A model generated the notes under the pieces. It saw nothing but the letters and a program-made list of their open reading frames with translations. It was not told the origin of the DNA and did no database searches. Shown piece after piece: positions 23,901 to 31,800 of a stretch of 64,000 nucleotides of DNA (position 1 is the first letter of the stretch; each line of letters opens with the position of its first letter). This DNA is from Prostheceraeus crozeri (taxonomy: Eukaryota > Platyhelminthes > Polycladida > Euryleptidae). Location of the stretch: contig CAJQUW010007539.1 of assembly GCA_907163375.1 (NCBI GenBank), forward strand, positions 248,001-312,000. Direction: 5' to 3'. The position numbers and the translations under genes are program-made.

Positions 23901-24635
23901 ACAGTTTTGTTCCTTTTTGGTTGCTAAACATGAACTCCATCGTTGAGTTAATTGTACAGAACTTCCATCTGTAGCACAGATAAGAAGCAGTCTAGAAGCT
24001 AGGGATTATCAAAGTATGAGAAATCTGTGAATTTAATTACTGAATCAACAAAAGGAAAGCAGCAGATTTCCCCATCAAAAGTCTGTTCGCTCGCATCTTG
24101 AAAGAATCAAGTGAAAGGGAAAATGGTCTGTGAAACAAACATGTGGCTGTTTGAACACCCCGTAAACTCACATGATAGCATGGGCGAGCATAGGCTCTGC
24201 GTGTGCTTCTGGAGACGATTTTACGCTTGTTTACGTACTCATTTACTGCTGAGTTGCTTCTACCGAAATAGATAAGACTAAGCGAGCCTACTGAATGTAT
24301 TGATGTTAGTAGCAGTGATGAAACAGTTTCCCAAAGCCTTCTCTACATAAGTCTACTTTTATATCTAAAAGACAGTAATGCTATAATCTATAAATACCCA
24401 ATTTTTTTGTCTGTCTCACTGATTATCTCATACATTTCAAATTTTAAACAGAATTCCTCTCTTATTCTATTTTTTCACTTTCAGAATTAACGTCGTAGAA
24501 GCGTGTTGGAAATCTGTTGAAAAGCGACCAACCCTCTCTGAGAGCATTCGACGAATCTCTCGAATGTTTCATCCTTCTCAAAGATCTGCCTCGATACCAG
24601 ATAACCGTGATTTGGGAGAAGGTATTCAGTCGTGA
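5848..24635 (+). CDS. LMTK (lemur tyrosine kinase)-like pseudokinase gene, multi-exon
   Basis: The supported exons are 6938-7080, 9470-9551, 17376-17488, 22767-22937 and 24485-24635, with weaker candidates at 5848-5927 and near 6548. All junctions of the supported exons agree in phase (2, 0, 2, 2) and have good GT-AG sites. Joined, they give a kinase C-lobe whose best match by memory is the LMTK/AATYK family: HHDLSTRTC at the catalytic loop (LMTK2 has HSDLALRNC), KIGEIG for the DFG region (LMTK has VGDYG), YKEDY across an exon join, VIPLRW, SSNIWSFGVTLWEI, AQPFKSLS and ACW-x6-RP. LMTKs are membrane-anchored kinases of endosomes and neurons in vertebrates. Here DFG is EIG, the loop Asn is Thr, and APE reads DPY, so catalysis is unlikely. 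Translation stops about 20 residues after the kinase domain, unlike vertebrate LMTKs with their long tails. The N-terminal and transmembrane exons were not found. Other divergent receptor-kinase families remain possible. Confidence 0.75.
5993..6205 (+). repeat. Dispersed duplication, copy 1 (partner 36000-36225)
   Basis: From AATGATCTGAATTCT onwards this stretch aligns collinearly with 36000-36225. Shared blocks include AATCCGCAAGCGACG, TTTCCTATCTCTGTAAGGTAT and TTGCCCACTTA. In the partner the frame is open for about 55 codons, while here it is broken by stops. The unit could be an old interspersed repeat or a copied exon; its family is unknown to me. Confidence 0.7.
6548..6607 (+). CDS. Candidate hinge exon of the kinase gene
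   Basis: After a possible acceptor (CCTATTTAG, ending 6547) the frame reads ARPVCMIFDM and then TENIRNYV. PVCMIFDM matches in spacing the beta5-hinge of LMTKs (PYLLVFEF), and IRNYV resembles the LKAYL of alphaD. The next exon also begins with an alphaD-like piece (DLREYL) and needs a phase-0 partner, and no good donor is visible here. The hit may therefore be chance or a decayed or alternative exon. Confidence 0.22.
6938..7080 (+). CDS. LMTK-like kinase exon: alphaD to start of catalytic loop
   Basis: The acceptor is CTTTCTTTCAG (ending 6937) and the donor GTAAGTATT (7081). The 143-nt exon starts in phase 0 and ends in phase 2. It encodes DLREYLIKQ, EEIPREEMACMAMDI and SGGLDSLHDRGFIH, a typical tyrosine-kinase alphaD-alphaE region. 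The piece MACMAMDI resembles the RMACEVA of vertebrate LMTKs. Its last two bases (CA) join the T of the next exon to give the second His of HHD. Confidence 0.8.
7213..7754. mobile_element. Inverted pair of SINE family 2 forming a long palindrome
   Basis: The left arm (about 7253-7468) is the reverse complement of the right arm (about 7537-7746), with a loop of about 70 bases. Each arm holds a tRNA-like SINE with a good B box: GGTTCGATTCC at 7647-7657, and the complement of GGGTTCAATTCC at 7338-7349. The arms also include about 55 bp upstream of the SINE head, so one locus was copied in inverted orientation rather than two SINEs inserting independently. An 11-bp direct repeat, AATGAATCTGT, stands at 7213-7223 and 7744-7754 and may be a target-site duplication. 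A third, single copy of the SINE is at 30214-30366. Confidence 0.8.
7755..9198. other. Intronic sequence without a recognised gene
   Basis: This lies between two kinase exons. Apart from the MITE-like fragment at 8218-8280 I see only short, unrelated open frames and AT-rich sequence. Confidence 0.5.
8218..8280 (+). repeat. Fragment of the MITE-like element seen at 5559
   Basis: It starts with the same 14-mer CTAGAATGGAAATT and continues with GGCACA and GGGGGAACTTAGTTGGGGCA, matching 5559-5614 with a few differences. I could not find the matching right end, so this copy looks partial. Confidence 0.55.
9199..9386. repeat. Long hairpin built from a repeated motif of about 20 bp
   Basis: The ends CTACACCTTTTCCA and TTGGAAAAGGTGTAG are inverted copies. 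Both arms consist of iterations of ATTTCAGA-T-TCCA-ATG-like words: the left arm reads ATTTCAGATCTTTCCAAATG and the right arm CATTTGGAGATATCTGAAAT. The loop is short, about 9295-9311. It could be a fold-back element or an inverted minisatellite. It lies about 80 bases upstream of the catalytic-loop exon of the kinase gene. Confidence 0.75.
9470..9551 (+). CDS. LMTK-like kinase exon: catalytic loop and DFG region
   Basis: The acceptor is GCCATTCCAG (ending 9469) and the donor GTAAGATC (9552). With the two bases brought from the previous exon it reads HDLSTRTCCYIDGKVKIG, then EIGWSEYKYK. HRD becomes HHD, keeping the catalytic Asp. The metal-binding Asn five residues later is Thr. DFG is EIG. The exon ends in phase 0, and the next begins with EDY, recreating the YKEDY signature of LMTKs. 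Confidence 0.8.
9985..10445 (+). mobile_element. LINE fragment with Cys/His finger and RT tail (copy C)
   Basis: From about 9996 the frame reads WPCRFCGRDVGSSSVLCIQC and then WCHFRCSGL, the Cys/His knuckle that lies near the C-terminus of many animal non-LTR ORF2 proteins. After a stop the sequence resumes with FCYLGDVLDCEAG, TAWNSWREIASL, VYEACVRSAL and YGSETWSLTDRM. Stops interrupt it and the 5' and 3' parts are missing, so it is a dead fragment. It is a more complete relative of copies A and B, and sits in the intron after the EIG exon. Confidence 0.85.
10834..11025 (+). mobile_element. tRNA-derived SINE, family 1, copy 2
   Basis: The head carries an A-box-like TGGCTCAGTGG (10842-10852) and a B-box-like GGTCGAGCCCC (10887-10897). 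The body has AAGTCGTCAGGAAGGGCATC and GTCTGACTATGTCAGCACC, and the ATTTCATCATTC tail is present. Flanking direct repeats are not clear. Confidence 0.87.
11026..12470. other. Intronic sequence without a recognised gene
   Basis: Short frames only. The pair of antiparallel frames at 12021-12270 is open on both strands for about 79 codons, but neither has a recognisable domain or splice context. Confidence 0.5.
12471..12666 (-). mobile_element. tRNA-derived SINE, family 1, copy 3
   Basis: This is the reverse complement of the family-1 SINE. The head (GGTCTCCGTGG) ends near 12666 and the B-box-like GGTCGAGCCCC is at about 12602-12612 on the minus strand. The body motif GGAAGGGCATCCGGAC is intact. 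A GTGTGTGT run marks the tail side near 12466-12476. Confidence 0.87.
12667..13229. other. Intronic sequence without a recognised gene
   Basis: No domain, repeat end or RNA gene was recognised between the SINE and the RNase H-bearing LINE fragment. The first 170 bases include a degraded piece resembling the SINE-1 body. Confidence 0.4.
13230..13985 (+). mobile_element. LINE 3' fragment with RNase H domain (copy D, different family)
   Basis: The pieces read FTAEMVAIQHAL (RNase H Glu motif), SLLLLSDSLS (Asp motif), WLPGHSNISGNETADALAKS (closing RNase H motif) and, in another frame, NGHSLLNSYLHRIGRS followed by CPVCG and PHLLCSCPSL (Cys/His knuckle). This order is typical of RNase H-bearing non-LTR elements of the I/Jockey-like groups. 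At least two frameshifts and several stops separate the pieces. The sequence is unusually C- and T-rich compared with its surroundings. It ends in the GC-rich 3' part and a short CCAG repeat near 13970-13983. Confidence 0.82.
13986..14830. other. Intronic sequence without a recognised gene
   Basis: It contains a frame at 14087-14353 that is open but unrecognised. The GC content is slightly higher than around it, perhaps from an older repeat. Confidence 0.45.
14831..15370. repeat. Minisatellite, 62-bp unit, nine copies
   Basis: The word CACGTCGGTTGACCGTA begins at 14836, 14898 and then at steps of about 62 bp, nine times in all. Units differ at a few sites: CATCC or CAACC, GGCTCAGG or GGTTCAGG, AAGACCA or AGGGACA. 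The CATCC and CAACC forms partly alternate, which hints at a higher-order dimer. No spacer-like variable segments lie between units. Confidence 0.93.
15371..16459. other. Intronic sequence without a recognised gene
   Basis: AT-rich. The frame at 15810-16016 (68 codons) has no recognisable domain or splice sites. Nothing else is supported. Confidence 0.5.
16460..16553 (-). mobile_element. tRNA-like head of a third SINE type
   Basis: The minus strand reads CTCAGTGGCCTAGTGGTAAT (A-box region) and GGGTTCGATTCTTAGTCCGG (B-box region), about 50 bases apart. Stems are incomplete, so a functional tRNA gene is unlikely. It abuts the family-1 SINE at 16592. Confidence 0.55.
16592..16770 (-). mobile_element. 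tRNA-derived SINE, family 1, copy 4
   Basis: Reverse-complement copy with the AAGTCGTCAGGAAGGGCATC body and a GGTCGAGCCCC B-box-like piece. It lacks about 15 bases of the body next to the tail compared with copies 1 and 3. Confidence 0.86.
16771..17375. other. Intronic sequence without a recognised gene
   Basis: It contains antiparallel short frames near 16930-17173 with no domain I know, followed by AT-rich sequence leading into the acceptor of the kinase exon at 17376. Confidence 0.45.
17376..17488 (+). CDS. LMTK-like kinase exon: activation segment to subdomain IX
   Basis: The acceptor is TTTCTTTTTTAG (ending 17375) and the donor GTGAGTTC (17489). It encodes EDYCNVEGDVIPLRWLDPYS and, further on, HSQSSNIW. 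VIPLRW matches the VPLRW of LMTKs. The APE motif reads DPY, losing the Glu that ties the activation segment to the C-lobe. SSNIW matches the SNIW of LMTKs, where most kinases have SDVW. It ends in phase 2 within the Trp codon completed by the next exon. Confidence 0.8.
17489..17907. other. Intronic sequence without a recognised gene
   Basis: A 70-codon frame runs at 17508-17720 directly behind the exon, but it has a stop upstream and no recognisable domain. The rest is AT-rich. Confidence 0.45.
17908..18290 (+). mobile_element. LINE fragment, reverse-transcriptase C-terminal tail (copy B)
   Basis: It reads RRMLR, a TAA, then MAHVKLKDKLPSEEERRP, RLRWFGHVKR and PPGRPKKTW. It then shifts frame: GLDPNAWKKVIAATSNPGG is found one frame over, because a stretch matching LEYLKIKE of copy A is lost. 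Sequence match to copy A is high and both carry the same in-frame TAA. The fragment is short and dead. Confidence 0.85.
18291..21207. other. Intronic sequence; AT-rich tract at 18830-19010
   Basis: The tract at 18830-19010 is made of TTTTA-rich words and follows a GC-rich stub (18770-18820) that looks like the 3' end of some retroposon. Overlapping plus-strand frames at 18948-19445 share no recognisable domain. The rest holds no supportable feature. Confidence 0.45.
21208..21753 (+). mobile_element. hAT-like DNA transposon remnant with truncated BED finger
   Basis: The start GGGGTGGGCAACCTTTT is a typical hAT-type terminus, and a GGGCCGC block follows. The frame from 21619 to 21753 (44 residues) reads MKFTSFKTDGIWRFYDRE and then CKECKKVMKC. 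Its aromatic W-x2-F and C-x2-C fit a BED zinc finger, the DNA-binding domain at the start of hAT transposases. The His pair and the rest of the transposase are missing, so only the first part remains. Confidence 0.6.
21775..21905. mobile_element. Terminal fragment of a second hAT-like element
   Basis: The end CCGGTAATGCGACCCCTAG and several internal ACCGGTAATTACCGG-like palindromic words resemble the repeated subterminal motifs of hAT transposons. It directly follows the BED fragment but has different terminal sequence. A related short ACCCGACCCGA word lies at 22150-22162. Confidence 0.4.
21906..22766. other. Intronic sequence without a recognised gene
   Basis: AT-rich. Besides the short GGGTCGGGTT-type word near 22150, no element or exon is supported before the acceptor at 22766. 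Confidence 0.5.
22767..22937 (+). CDS. LMTK-like kinase exon: subdomains IX-X
   Basis: The acceptor is GTTTTCAG (ending 22766) and the donor GTAAGTTTT (22938). It reads SFGVTLWEILTECSAQPF, KSLSQEYLL, then a stretch ending DLQSIPNLIPE. The SFGVTLWEI and AQPF-x-x-LS pattern matches LMTK (SLGVTLWEL, AQPYSNLS). Phase 2 at both ends. Confidence 0.82.
22938..24484. other. Last intron of the kinase gene
   Basis: AT-rich sequence with short unrelated open frames (for example 23376-23561 and 23629-23844). No repeat family was recognised. Confidence 0.5.
24485..24635 (+). CDS. LMTK-like terminal coding exon
   Basis: The acceptor is TTTTTTCACTTTCAG (ending 24484). It reads INVVEACWKSVEKRPTLSES, the subdomain XI hallmark with CW and the conserved Arg-Pro. 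After IRRISRMFHPSQRS it has a short Ser-rich tail and a TGA at 24633-24635. The family's long C-terminal tail is absent from this exon, and an alternative donor upstream of the stop was not evident. Confidence 0.8.
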
Positions 24636-26225
24636 TTATTGAATATCCAAATGTTATTTGAATGCAGGATTACTTAGAAAACCTGTAATTACAAGTGAAT
24701 TTTGTAAGATGCAATTTACTATTCCCTTTTGTATTAATTTGAGATTGTAATTATAGCATTTTCACTTTTTTGTGTCTTTTAGCGAGGAATACTGTTTTGC
24801 AAGCAACTGAATAATTCTTTTGTTGATCGTAATCCATTATGACTTCTGTTTTGATCTAAGCGTTGTATTGATTATTTTTTATCCGGCATCAGATTTTGAG
24901 TAACTTAATATTTGATACATATCAGTCAGCCTTACTTTCTGATTGCCCATCTTTCTATTTTCGGTGAATTGGGGAATATTATTTATTATTATTCGCAACA
25001 TTCCGATTTTTCTGCCTTACATGTGTAATGCATTCCAGAAAGAGGGGACATATCAAGTTTTCAATGATTTTTATTTTCACATGGTATCAGGAACGATAAA
25101 ATGGTCAGACACTTTCAGATTCATCTTCCAATATTATCCGATAAATACTCGTGTTATATGGAAACTTTGCTTCTGATCATTTGTTAATTGCGCCATTGGT
25201 ACTACTGATTAATTGTTCAGTGAAACATTTTGTTGACCACTTTTTACTTGATGTTCGATGTACGAGGTGACGTTTTGTGCGAATTTTATGTTGTCAAGAA
25301 AAGAAAATAAATCCATATATCATGTAGAATATCGTTTTTGCAATTAAATATTGCTATTAAGCTATTATTGGAGCAGCTACAGCAGCAGTGTAGGCTACAG
25401 CTGTATTGGGAAATCCGCTACCATATCTGCTTGCATGCATACCCTTTCGAAAATGTACCCATTATTGCTAATATTTTAATTGGAGCGCTAAATGTACAAA
25501 ATAAGAGTAGGCCTACTTAGTGCATTAAAGCACATTTCGAGGGCGGTTGTTGCTACATGCCGCTCTGTACAAAATTTGTTCTAATTGCACATTTGTTTTC
25601 GAAATAGTTATAATTAGGTATGAAACAGAATTAGACTATTTTCAATTGGATGGTTGGCCCCTAAGTGAACCAATCGCCCTTATTAAAATGACAGCAACAG
25701 ACAGTCATGAATGTATAACTCATATCAGTGTTTAAAGTCTCCCGGAATTCAAAATGTTTCGGGAAATTTTTGAAAAAGTAATAAAATTGATTCGGTGAGC
25801 AACATAGCAGCGGTATATGTCTGTGCACATAGCGATGACAGAGAGCATTGTGAGGGGACAAAAAAAGAACCAATTCAAAGGCTCATGGTTTCTTTAATTT
25901 ACAGTAACTTTGAATGAATTCACACTACGGCCGGTACTGTATGCAACCATAGGTTATTTGGTAGACCTACGGACAGTAGGTGCGTAGATCAGTCGTTTCA
26001 GCATGAAAAGTGAACGCGACATGGACCACTAGACTATGGCTATAGCCTGAGTTTGTAAACTTATAAGCTCAGCTCGAGCGAGGGAAATGTTCAGTTGTGC
26101 TCCTTCATATCCAGCGACATATGGGCTAATTCATATAGTAGGCAAGTAAGGCCTATATTAGGTAGCATTAATTATTTAAATCTCCAATGTGCATCCAGTT
26201 TCGATCTTATTAAATGAACTCGAGT
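24636..26225. other. 3' flank of the kinase gene; possible poly(A) signal
   Basis: AATAAA at 25306-25311 is the first canonical polyadenylation hexamer I noted behind the stop; it would give a 3' UTR of about 670 nt. No other gene is supported. Confidence 0.4.
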
Positions 26226-27205
26226 TTAAAGATGAGCGTCGGGTCGGGTTCAAAAAATTCGGATACCCGAGTCGAACATTAAAATTTCAACCCGAACCCG
26301 ATGTCGGTCGGGTACAAATCTCTGACCAGAACCCGACCCGACAAAGAGTGCCAGAACCCGACCCGACCCGATTATATTCTAAAAATCAGAAACATTTCTA
26401 TATATAAAGCTAATGTTTGATCCTAATGTGATAGCGGGCGGTAGTCTAACTTCTTCGTAGTATTATTTTAGTATTTTATTAAAATACGCAGTAGTTATCT
26501 AGGCTAAAAAAGTATTCAAGCAAATATTAAATAAGTAGCATAATTACTCACGAAATTAATGTAACCTACAATACATGACAAAATTCGGAATCTTTACAAA
26601 AAAATCGACTGCTTCGCGATATATTATAGGTGTTGCAGCATACTCCTTCAACACTCTGATTGAGACACTTTGACTCTCAATGTTGATGAAGATGTCAAGG
26701 TCCGAACAGCTGAGCTGCATCACTGCATGTAACAACATCATTCTGCAGATAGATGCTAAAATTTCATTTATATATAAAATTTGATGCACCGGTATAGCTA
26801 TAAGCTTCCGCTCCTATGTAAAGCTAATATCAAATTGAATTTCATTCTGTGAGCCACGATCTACATGTCAGTATGTGAATGAGGCCTTTAGAGACCACAA
26901 GAACAGATTCAGTTAATTTGATTATGATCTTTCGTTGTTTTAGAAGCAAAATACGTAGCGCAAAATATTTTATTAGATCAATAATTCACATACACAATGA
27001 GAATAATCTGATAGGCCACAATTTCTTGTAAAACTTCATTAAACTACAGATACACATAAAACAGTACTAACTTCACAGAAAATATTTTTTATAGTTCTAA
27101 ACATTCTTCAAATTTGTATGCTCCAACCAGAAAAAAACCCGAGTTCGGGTTATTTCGGGTTTTAGATAAAAGAGATAATCCTACCCGAACCCGACTGATC
27201 ATGAT
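26226..27205. mobile_element. Non-autonomous hAT-like element with GGGTCGGGTT repeats
   Basis: The left end (26235-26355) and right end (27135-27200) carry clusters of ACCCGACCCG or its complement in opposing orientations, for example GTCGGGTCGGGTTC on the left and CTACCCGAACCCGACTG on the right. Repeated subterminal words like these are typical of hAT elements. The interior of about 800 bp has no transposase frame. Confidence 0.5.
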
Positions 27206-27799
27206 AGCAATACAGAAGCAATAATAACAGTGTGCAAAATGGAACTAATTTTCCATTTTTTTCAAAATTTTCCGCTTTTTATAATTAAATATTTTTCTAA
27301 ATTATGTCCACTTCTGTGTCTAGAACGAAATAAACTAATTCAAAGTGTGATTAAAACGCGTCCAATTCTTCATTACACCAAAAATTGAAGCAGTTATTGC
27401 ACACGCGCATGCTGTGCAGACTATGCATAGTAAGTATAGTACAATACTGAGTACAATACACGCGTAATTACGGAGCACCCCAAACATCCATGGTTAAGGG
27501 CAGTTTATACTTCTACGGGTGTAGGCTACATTCGCGCTGCACTAGCAGTCAGCAAACACGTGATCTGATGCTGTCAAAACACGGGAATGTTTATAAACAA
27601 GCGCGGTCGAGCGTTTGTATGCTTAAGCGTCGTCTACGGTTGTTCGCGTTGCTGTTGAACCACTCATGAAGCATACAGTATAACATGTTCTGTCTTCCCT
27701 GAGCATGACATTTAGGTCAGCCTCTGATACATACAGGCACAGGAGACGCAAAGTCTACATAACAGTACTGCCGACATATTTTGCAGTAACCACGGATGT
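27206..27799. other. No supportable gene
   Basis: AT-rich, then more GC-balanced near 27490-27700. No open frame of note. Confidence 0.5.
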
Positions 27800-28510
27800 T
27801 AAAGCTAAATTTTTAAAAATAATCATGTGTTTATATACTACTGAGATGAAAGCCCTCTATAGGTAGTTTGAAACAAGTACGGTAGGATATCAAAAGGAAT
27901 GAACATTTGATAATAAGCATCTCAATTAAGCGGAGTGAAGCTGATTGTCAAGGGAATTTCATGTGCTGCATTATAATGGAAGTCTTCATGAAAACGCCGC
28001 GATATTATTCGTGCTTTCTTGGCTAAAATTTCAAGTTTTTAATTCAATTTTCATCGGCATGATTTTATGATTCACCAAATTTGTGTTTCACGTCTTGAAT
28101 CTGAATAGTGATGTGGACCCATTCTCATCTTTCAAAGTTAATTGAAATTATTGTCTTTGCGTGATTTTTCTCTGCAAGTGGCAGGTTGCCTGTGATATGA
28201 TCGTGCTTCAGAAAATACTCTTGAGGTTGAGCGCGATAGTAAGCAGCCCATCGAATTGCTAATTTATCAAACATTACTTCTCCAAGGCTGTCGACACTGA
28301 GAATCTGTAGCTATCATTCCTTCTGCATTACAATTATGATCACTCAATTCCGTGGCAGCTTCTTCAAAACTGCAAAAGTTTGCATATCTAACATTTGGTA
28401 ACAATTACCAACTGCATCATCCACGAGTTCATTTAATAAAATCGAAGCTGTACACACATTGGGGATTTAATAAATGCACCACTCTACCTTGTATACCTAC
28501 TCTATGCTAC
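27800..28510 (+). repeat. Dispersed duplication, copy 1 (partner 36995-37620)
   Basis: Collinear similarity with 36995-37620 in the same orientation. Examples are GTGTTTATATACTA, ATTGGCATGATTTTATGATTCA (CATCGGCATG here), AATAGTGATGTGGACCCAT, CCATCGAATTGCTAA and CTTCTTCAAAACTGCAAAA. There are many substitutions and small indels, so the duplication is old. Terminal repeats or a coding frame were not found. A short GATTTTATGATTCA-like stretch also recurs at 28600-28640. Confidence 0.75.
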
Positions 28511-30213
28511 ATCCCTTTGTTTAAACACAAAAAATTCTTCATAGAAACGTCGACATCTTATTGTGCTTTGTTGGTGAACTTTCAACTATTCAATTCCATT
28601 TTCATCGGTATATGATTCATTTTATGATTCATTCAAATCTGAATGGTAAAGCGGACCCATATGCATCCATATTTAGGACATAGATTTAGGAATTAAGATT
28701 TTATCTAGACAACATTCAATTCCATAAGCATTATCCCATAAAGGCATTTCCGGTTGATGTGGCAAGCGCAGTAATCATAAATTTTGAATCTCTTGGCGTC
28801 CAGCATGGCCTTACTGTAGATAGCTGATTTGCTGATTTTATCAAAGTGCTTCTTATGAATTTGACAGCAGCGCTTATCCAACTCACTGATCCACAGAATC
28901 CTTCATTCCGTAGATTGACGATGCTCTAGTTCTACTCAGCAATGCTCTGCAGTCGTCAATCTCAGCATGATTCAGTGCGAGCAGCAAATCCTTTCTAGGA
29001 CTACAAACACTTTGAATAAGTCTACCAAAAATAAAACAATAGTTGCTCGAGCTATCTACAAGTACATAGTCAAGAGTGACTAAATGAGAATATCGATATC
29101 AAGTGTGCTGCCCTGCCCGTCGTGATATAAACCCAGTGAGGCCTAAATTCAGTCTGCTCAGGACATTACCTGTGCATGTGAGTGTATGCTGCGTGTACAG
29201 CAAGCTTGTTAACACAAAAAAGTTCGATTTTAACAGTTAAGTCCTGGCCTTTATGCGAGTATTAATGACTCAAATTGCTTAAATTGACTCGTTGATGGAC
29301 AGATAAAAACAAATCATCCGCTGAAAACCGGTCCATAAAGATAGTGGGTTGGGGTACATTGCTAGTAGGCCATATACGTAGCAGCTATTCTAAGCTTGCT
29401 ATTCGTAGTTTTGCATGGACTGAAACTAGGCAAATTATGTATCTGTTGGTTTATTGACTGTTGCAGCCTAAAGGAAAGGCTTATAGATGCAAAATCCACA
29501 AAAACACAATTTGAACGAGTTACAGAATAATTTCGAAGACTTTCACTATTGTTGATTCGGTGAGTACAAATTTAGAATTGTTGCGGATGCGGATTACAGA
29601 TTTCGAACCTTGCAGATGCGGATCTGAAAAATTAAGTTCTGTCTGCCTTTGGATATGGGGATATCAAGAGAGCAGCCTTCAACTTTTTGTCTCTCCAGAA
29701 GTACTGTAGCTCTTAGTGGCAACCGGGACAACAATTCTGTATTGTTCATGATTCTGAATCATTCGGTTCTTAGAGATTTGTAAAACATAAATAACAGATA
29801 GCGGTTATCAAACTAAAACATAGCATACAAAATATATCTCCGTAAAATGATGAGACTAACCTAATTCTATGTTTCTTCATCCCATTTCAATCAAATTAAT
29901 AGAGACATTTAAGTAGGGCCTACGTTATCAAGCTGTATAAAGGTACTTTTTGCGTGCTTCAGTAATGACGCTGAAAAATGAAGACGGCAATGAAAAATGA
30001 GAAACTGAAAATGAAAAAAATGAAAAAACTAAACAATATGAATAGCAATATCAGAACTAATTAAGGAAAATGATGATGAGAAAAACTTATCAACGTGAAT
30101 AGGCCTACAGTATGTTCAGTTCACACTTAAAGTATCGACTAGTGTCCAAAACCGGCACTAAGCTTGCAAAAAGTCGTAAAACCTGATTTACAAATGTGAT
30201 ATATAGGATGAAA
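28511..30213. other. No supportable gene
   Basis: It contains a GCGGATGCGGAT-type word pair at 29570-29630 that may be another transposon end, and a purine-rich GAAAAATGA-like run at 29965-30030. Otherwise AT-rich, with short frames only. Confidence 0.45.
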
Positions 30214-30366
30214 ATTGAATATCTAAAGAGAATGACAGCTATTAAGTCAATTCAAGACGCCAACACCCTTGATTCCCCGACCGCACTCGCCCTCTTAGGA
30301 ATCGAACCGAAATCCGCGGTGTAGACGGGCTTGCACCTTCTTCACCAGGCCACGCTGACGGTACAA
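30214..30366 (-). mobile_element. tRNA-derived SINE, family 2, single copy
   Basis: The minus strand carries a perfect B box, GGTTCGATTCC, and an A-box-like TGGCCTGGTGAAGAAGG. Its 3' end, CTTTAGATATTCAAT, matches the outer ends of the palindrome at 7253-7746. Outside the SINE the flanks differ from the palindrome, which defines the SINE limits. Confidence 0.82.
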
Positions 30367-31384
30367 AAGGATGAAAATGTAAAAATGGAATAGATACATC
30401 ATTAAGTGGCGATTAGAACTTGTAAAACTTTAGTATGGTAAATTTGACAGCATGAAATTGACTAAATATTTGACTTATATTTAATTCTGTCGGACAGTAT
30501 CAAAGACTGCTACCTAGATTGCAAAACTGCGATTGTATTCGATTCCGATACTAAGTTTGATCATTATCGTCCCAAACGTAGAAGTCAATAACTTGTTTGT
30601 GAACTTATCAAGTACATCGCCAATATGAATCTGCTTTTATAAAGTTCTGTTCGATCAATCTTAGAATTTGAAAGTTCATCCACAGAGTAGGAAATGTCTT
30701 TATTCCCTTCTGTATTGTTCATCCTACTTTCAAGTTTAATTGGATGAATTTTGCGACTAAAGATTTCATACAATGACGATTTGCTTGTAATGTCTATCTA
30801 CATGTTCATGGTGCGATGAGAACCTACCATGTGAATGTTGAAGACTAATATAAGAAAGAAGCCGAAATATCTGTTGATGCATGCAAGCCACGGCCCATAT
30901 TCTCATGCAACATAAGTGGAACCTGGAAAATAGGATAGAAAAATGCGCCAATGGCAAACATAACGGGAATCTGTTAAATATAATTTCATTGGTATTTAGT
31001 CAAAATATTAACTTAATTGATCGACTATTTTTCTCCCTATATCGCTTTTTGTAAAACCGTATGTGAATTTAATTTGTATGATATAATTTCTTTACACCGA
31101 GAACTTATGAAAAAGCGCCAGATATTGTCAGATAATATTTAAAACGTAGGAGCATAATCTCCGCAAAAAAACTGAATATTTTGATATGAAAATTTTCACT
31201 GTATACAGATACTTTTTTTAGTCGACACTATCTACTATATACTGTACTTACCCTATCAAAGACAACAAATGGTCCACAGAGCCTCTCTGTACAACTACGT
31301 AATTATGTAGCCTGTGCTACGATCCCGTTTCCAGAGATTCCAAGCAGTAGAGAACTTCGCTTCTCAAGACAATTTCTTAGTTAA
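30367..31384. other. No supportable gene
   Basis: AT-rich with short antiparallel frames at 30585-30957. No domain was recognised. Confidence 0.5.
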
Positions 31385-31800
31385 CTGAACAGGCAAGGTG
31401 GCCCTAGGAAGACCGATGAAACGTTTACGGAGAGTCAGTGGGTTACAGTCAAGAGCGATCAAGCACCGGCAAGGATCACCACACCAGCTTCTGAGGGTCA
31501 GTGAAGTCAGGATTGGCGGCAGGAGAAGCACCCTTCCGTTCTCCGCGGACAGAACCATAGGGCCGGGCTCGCCTAGTACGGCGACGATAATGACGGCAGC
31601 CCGCGTGGCAGCATCATCTCATCTACTGCTTATGTGTAGGAAATGCAAAGTCATCAAAGTGACGTCGTTAAATTGGCGCCTCGGCATGCGATCAATGGAT
31701 CCACGGAAAGAGGGAAAGAGAAGTCTCGTGGCGAGAGCAACGGGGTGAGAGAGAGTGCAGCGGAGAGCATGGCTATGTCCGTCACACCCACAGTATATTA
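31385..31800. other. GC-rich block of unknown origin
   Basis: Much richer in G, C and CpG than its neighbours, and open on both strands (plus 31398-31748, minus 31364-31558). Neither frame has a domain I recognise. It may be a fragment of a mobile element or a CpG-rich regulatory block; the sequence alone does not decide. Confidence 0.4.
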
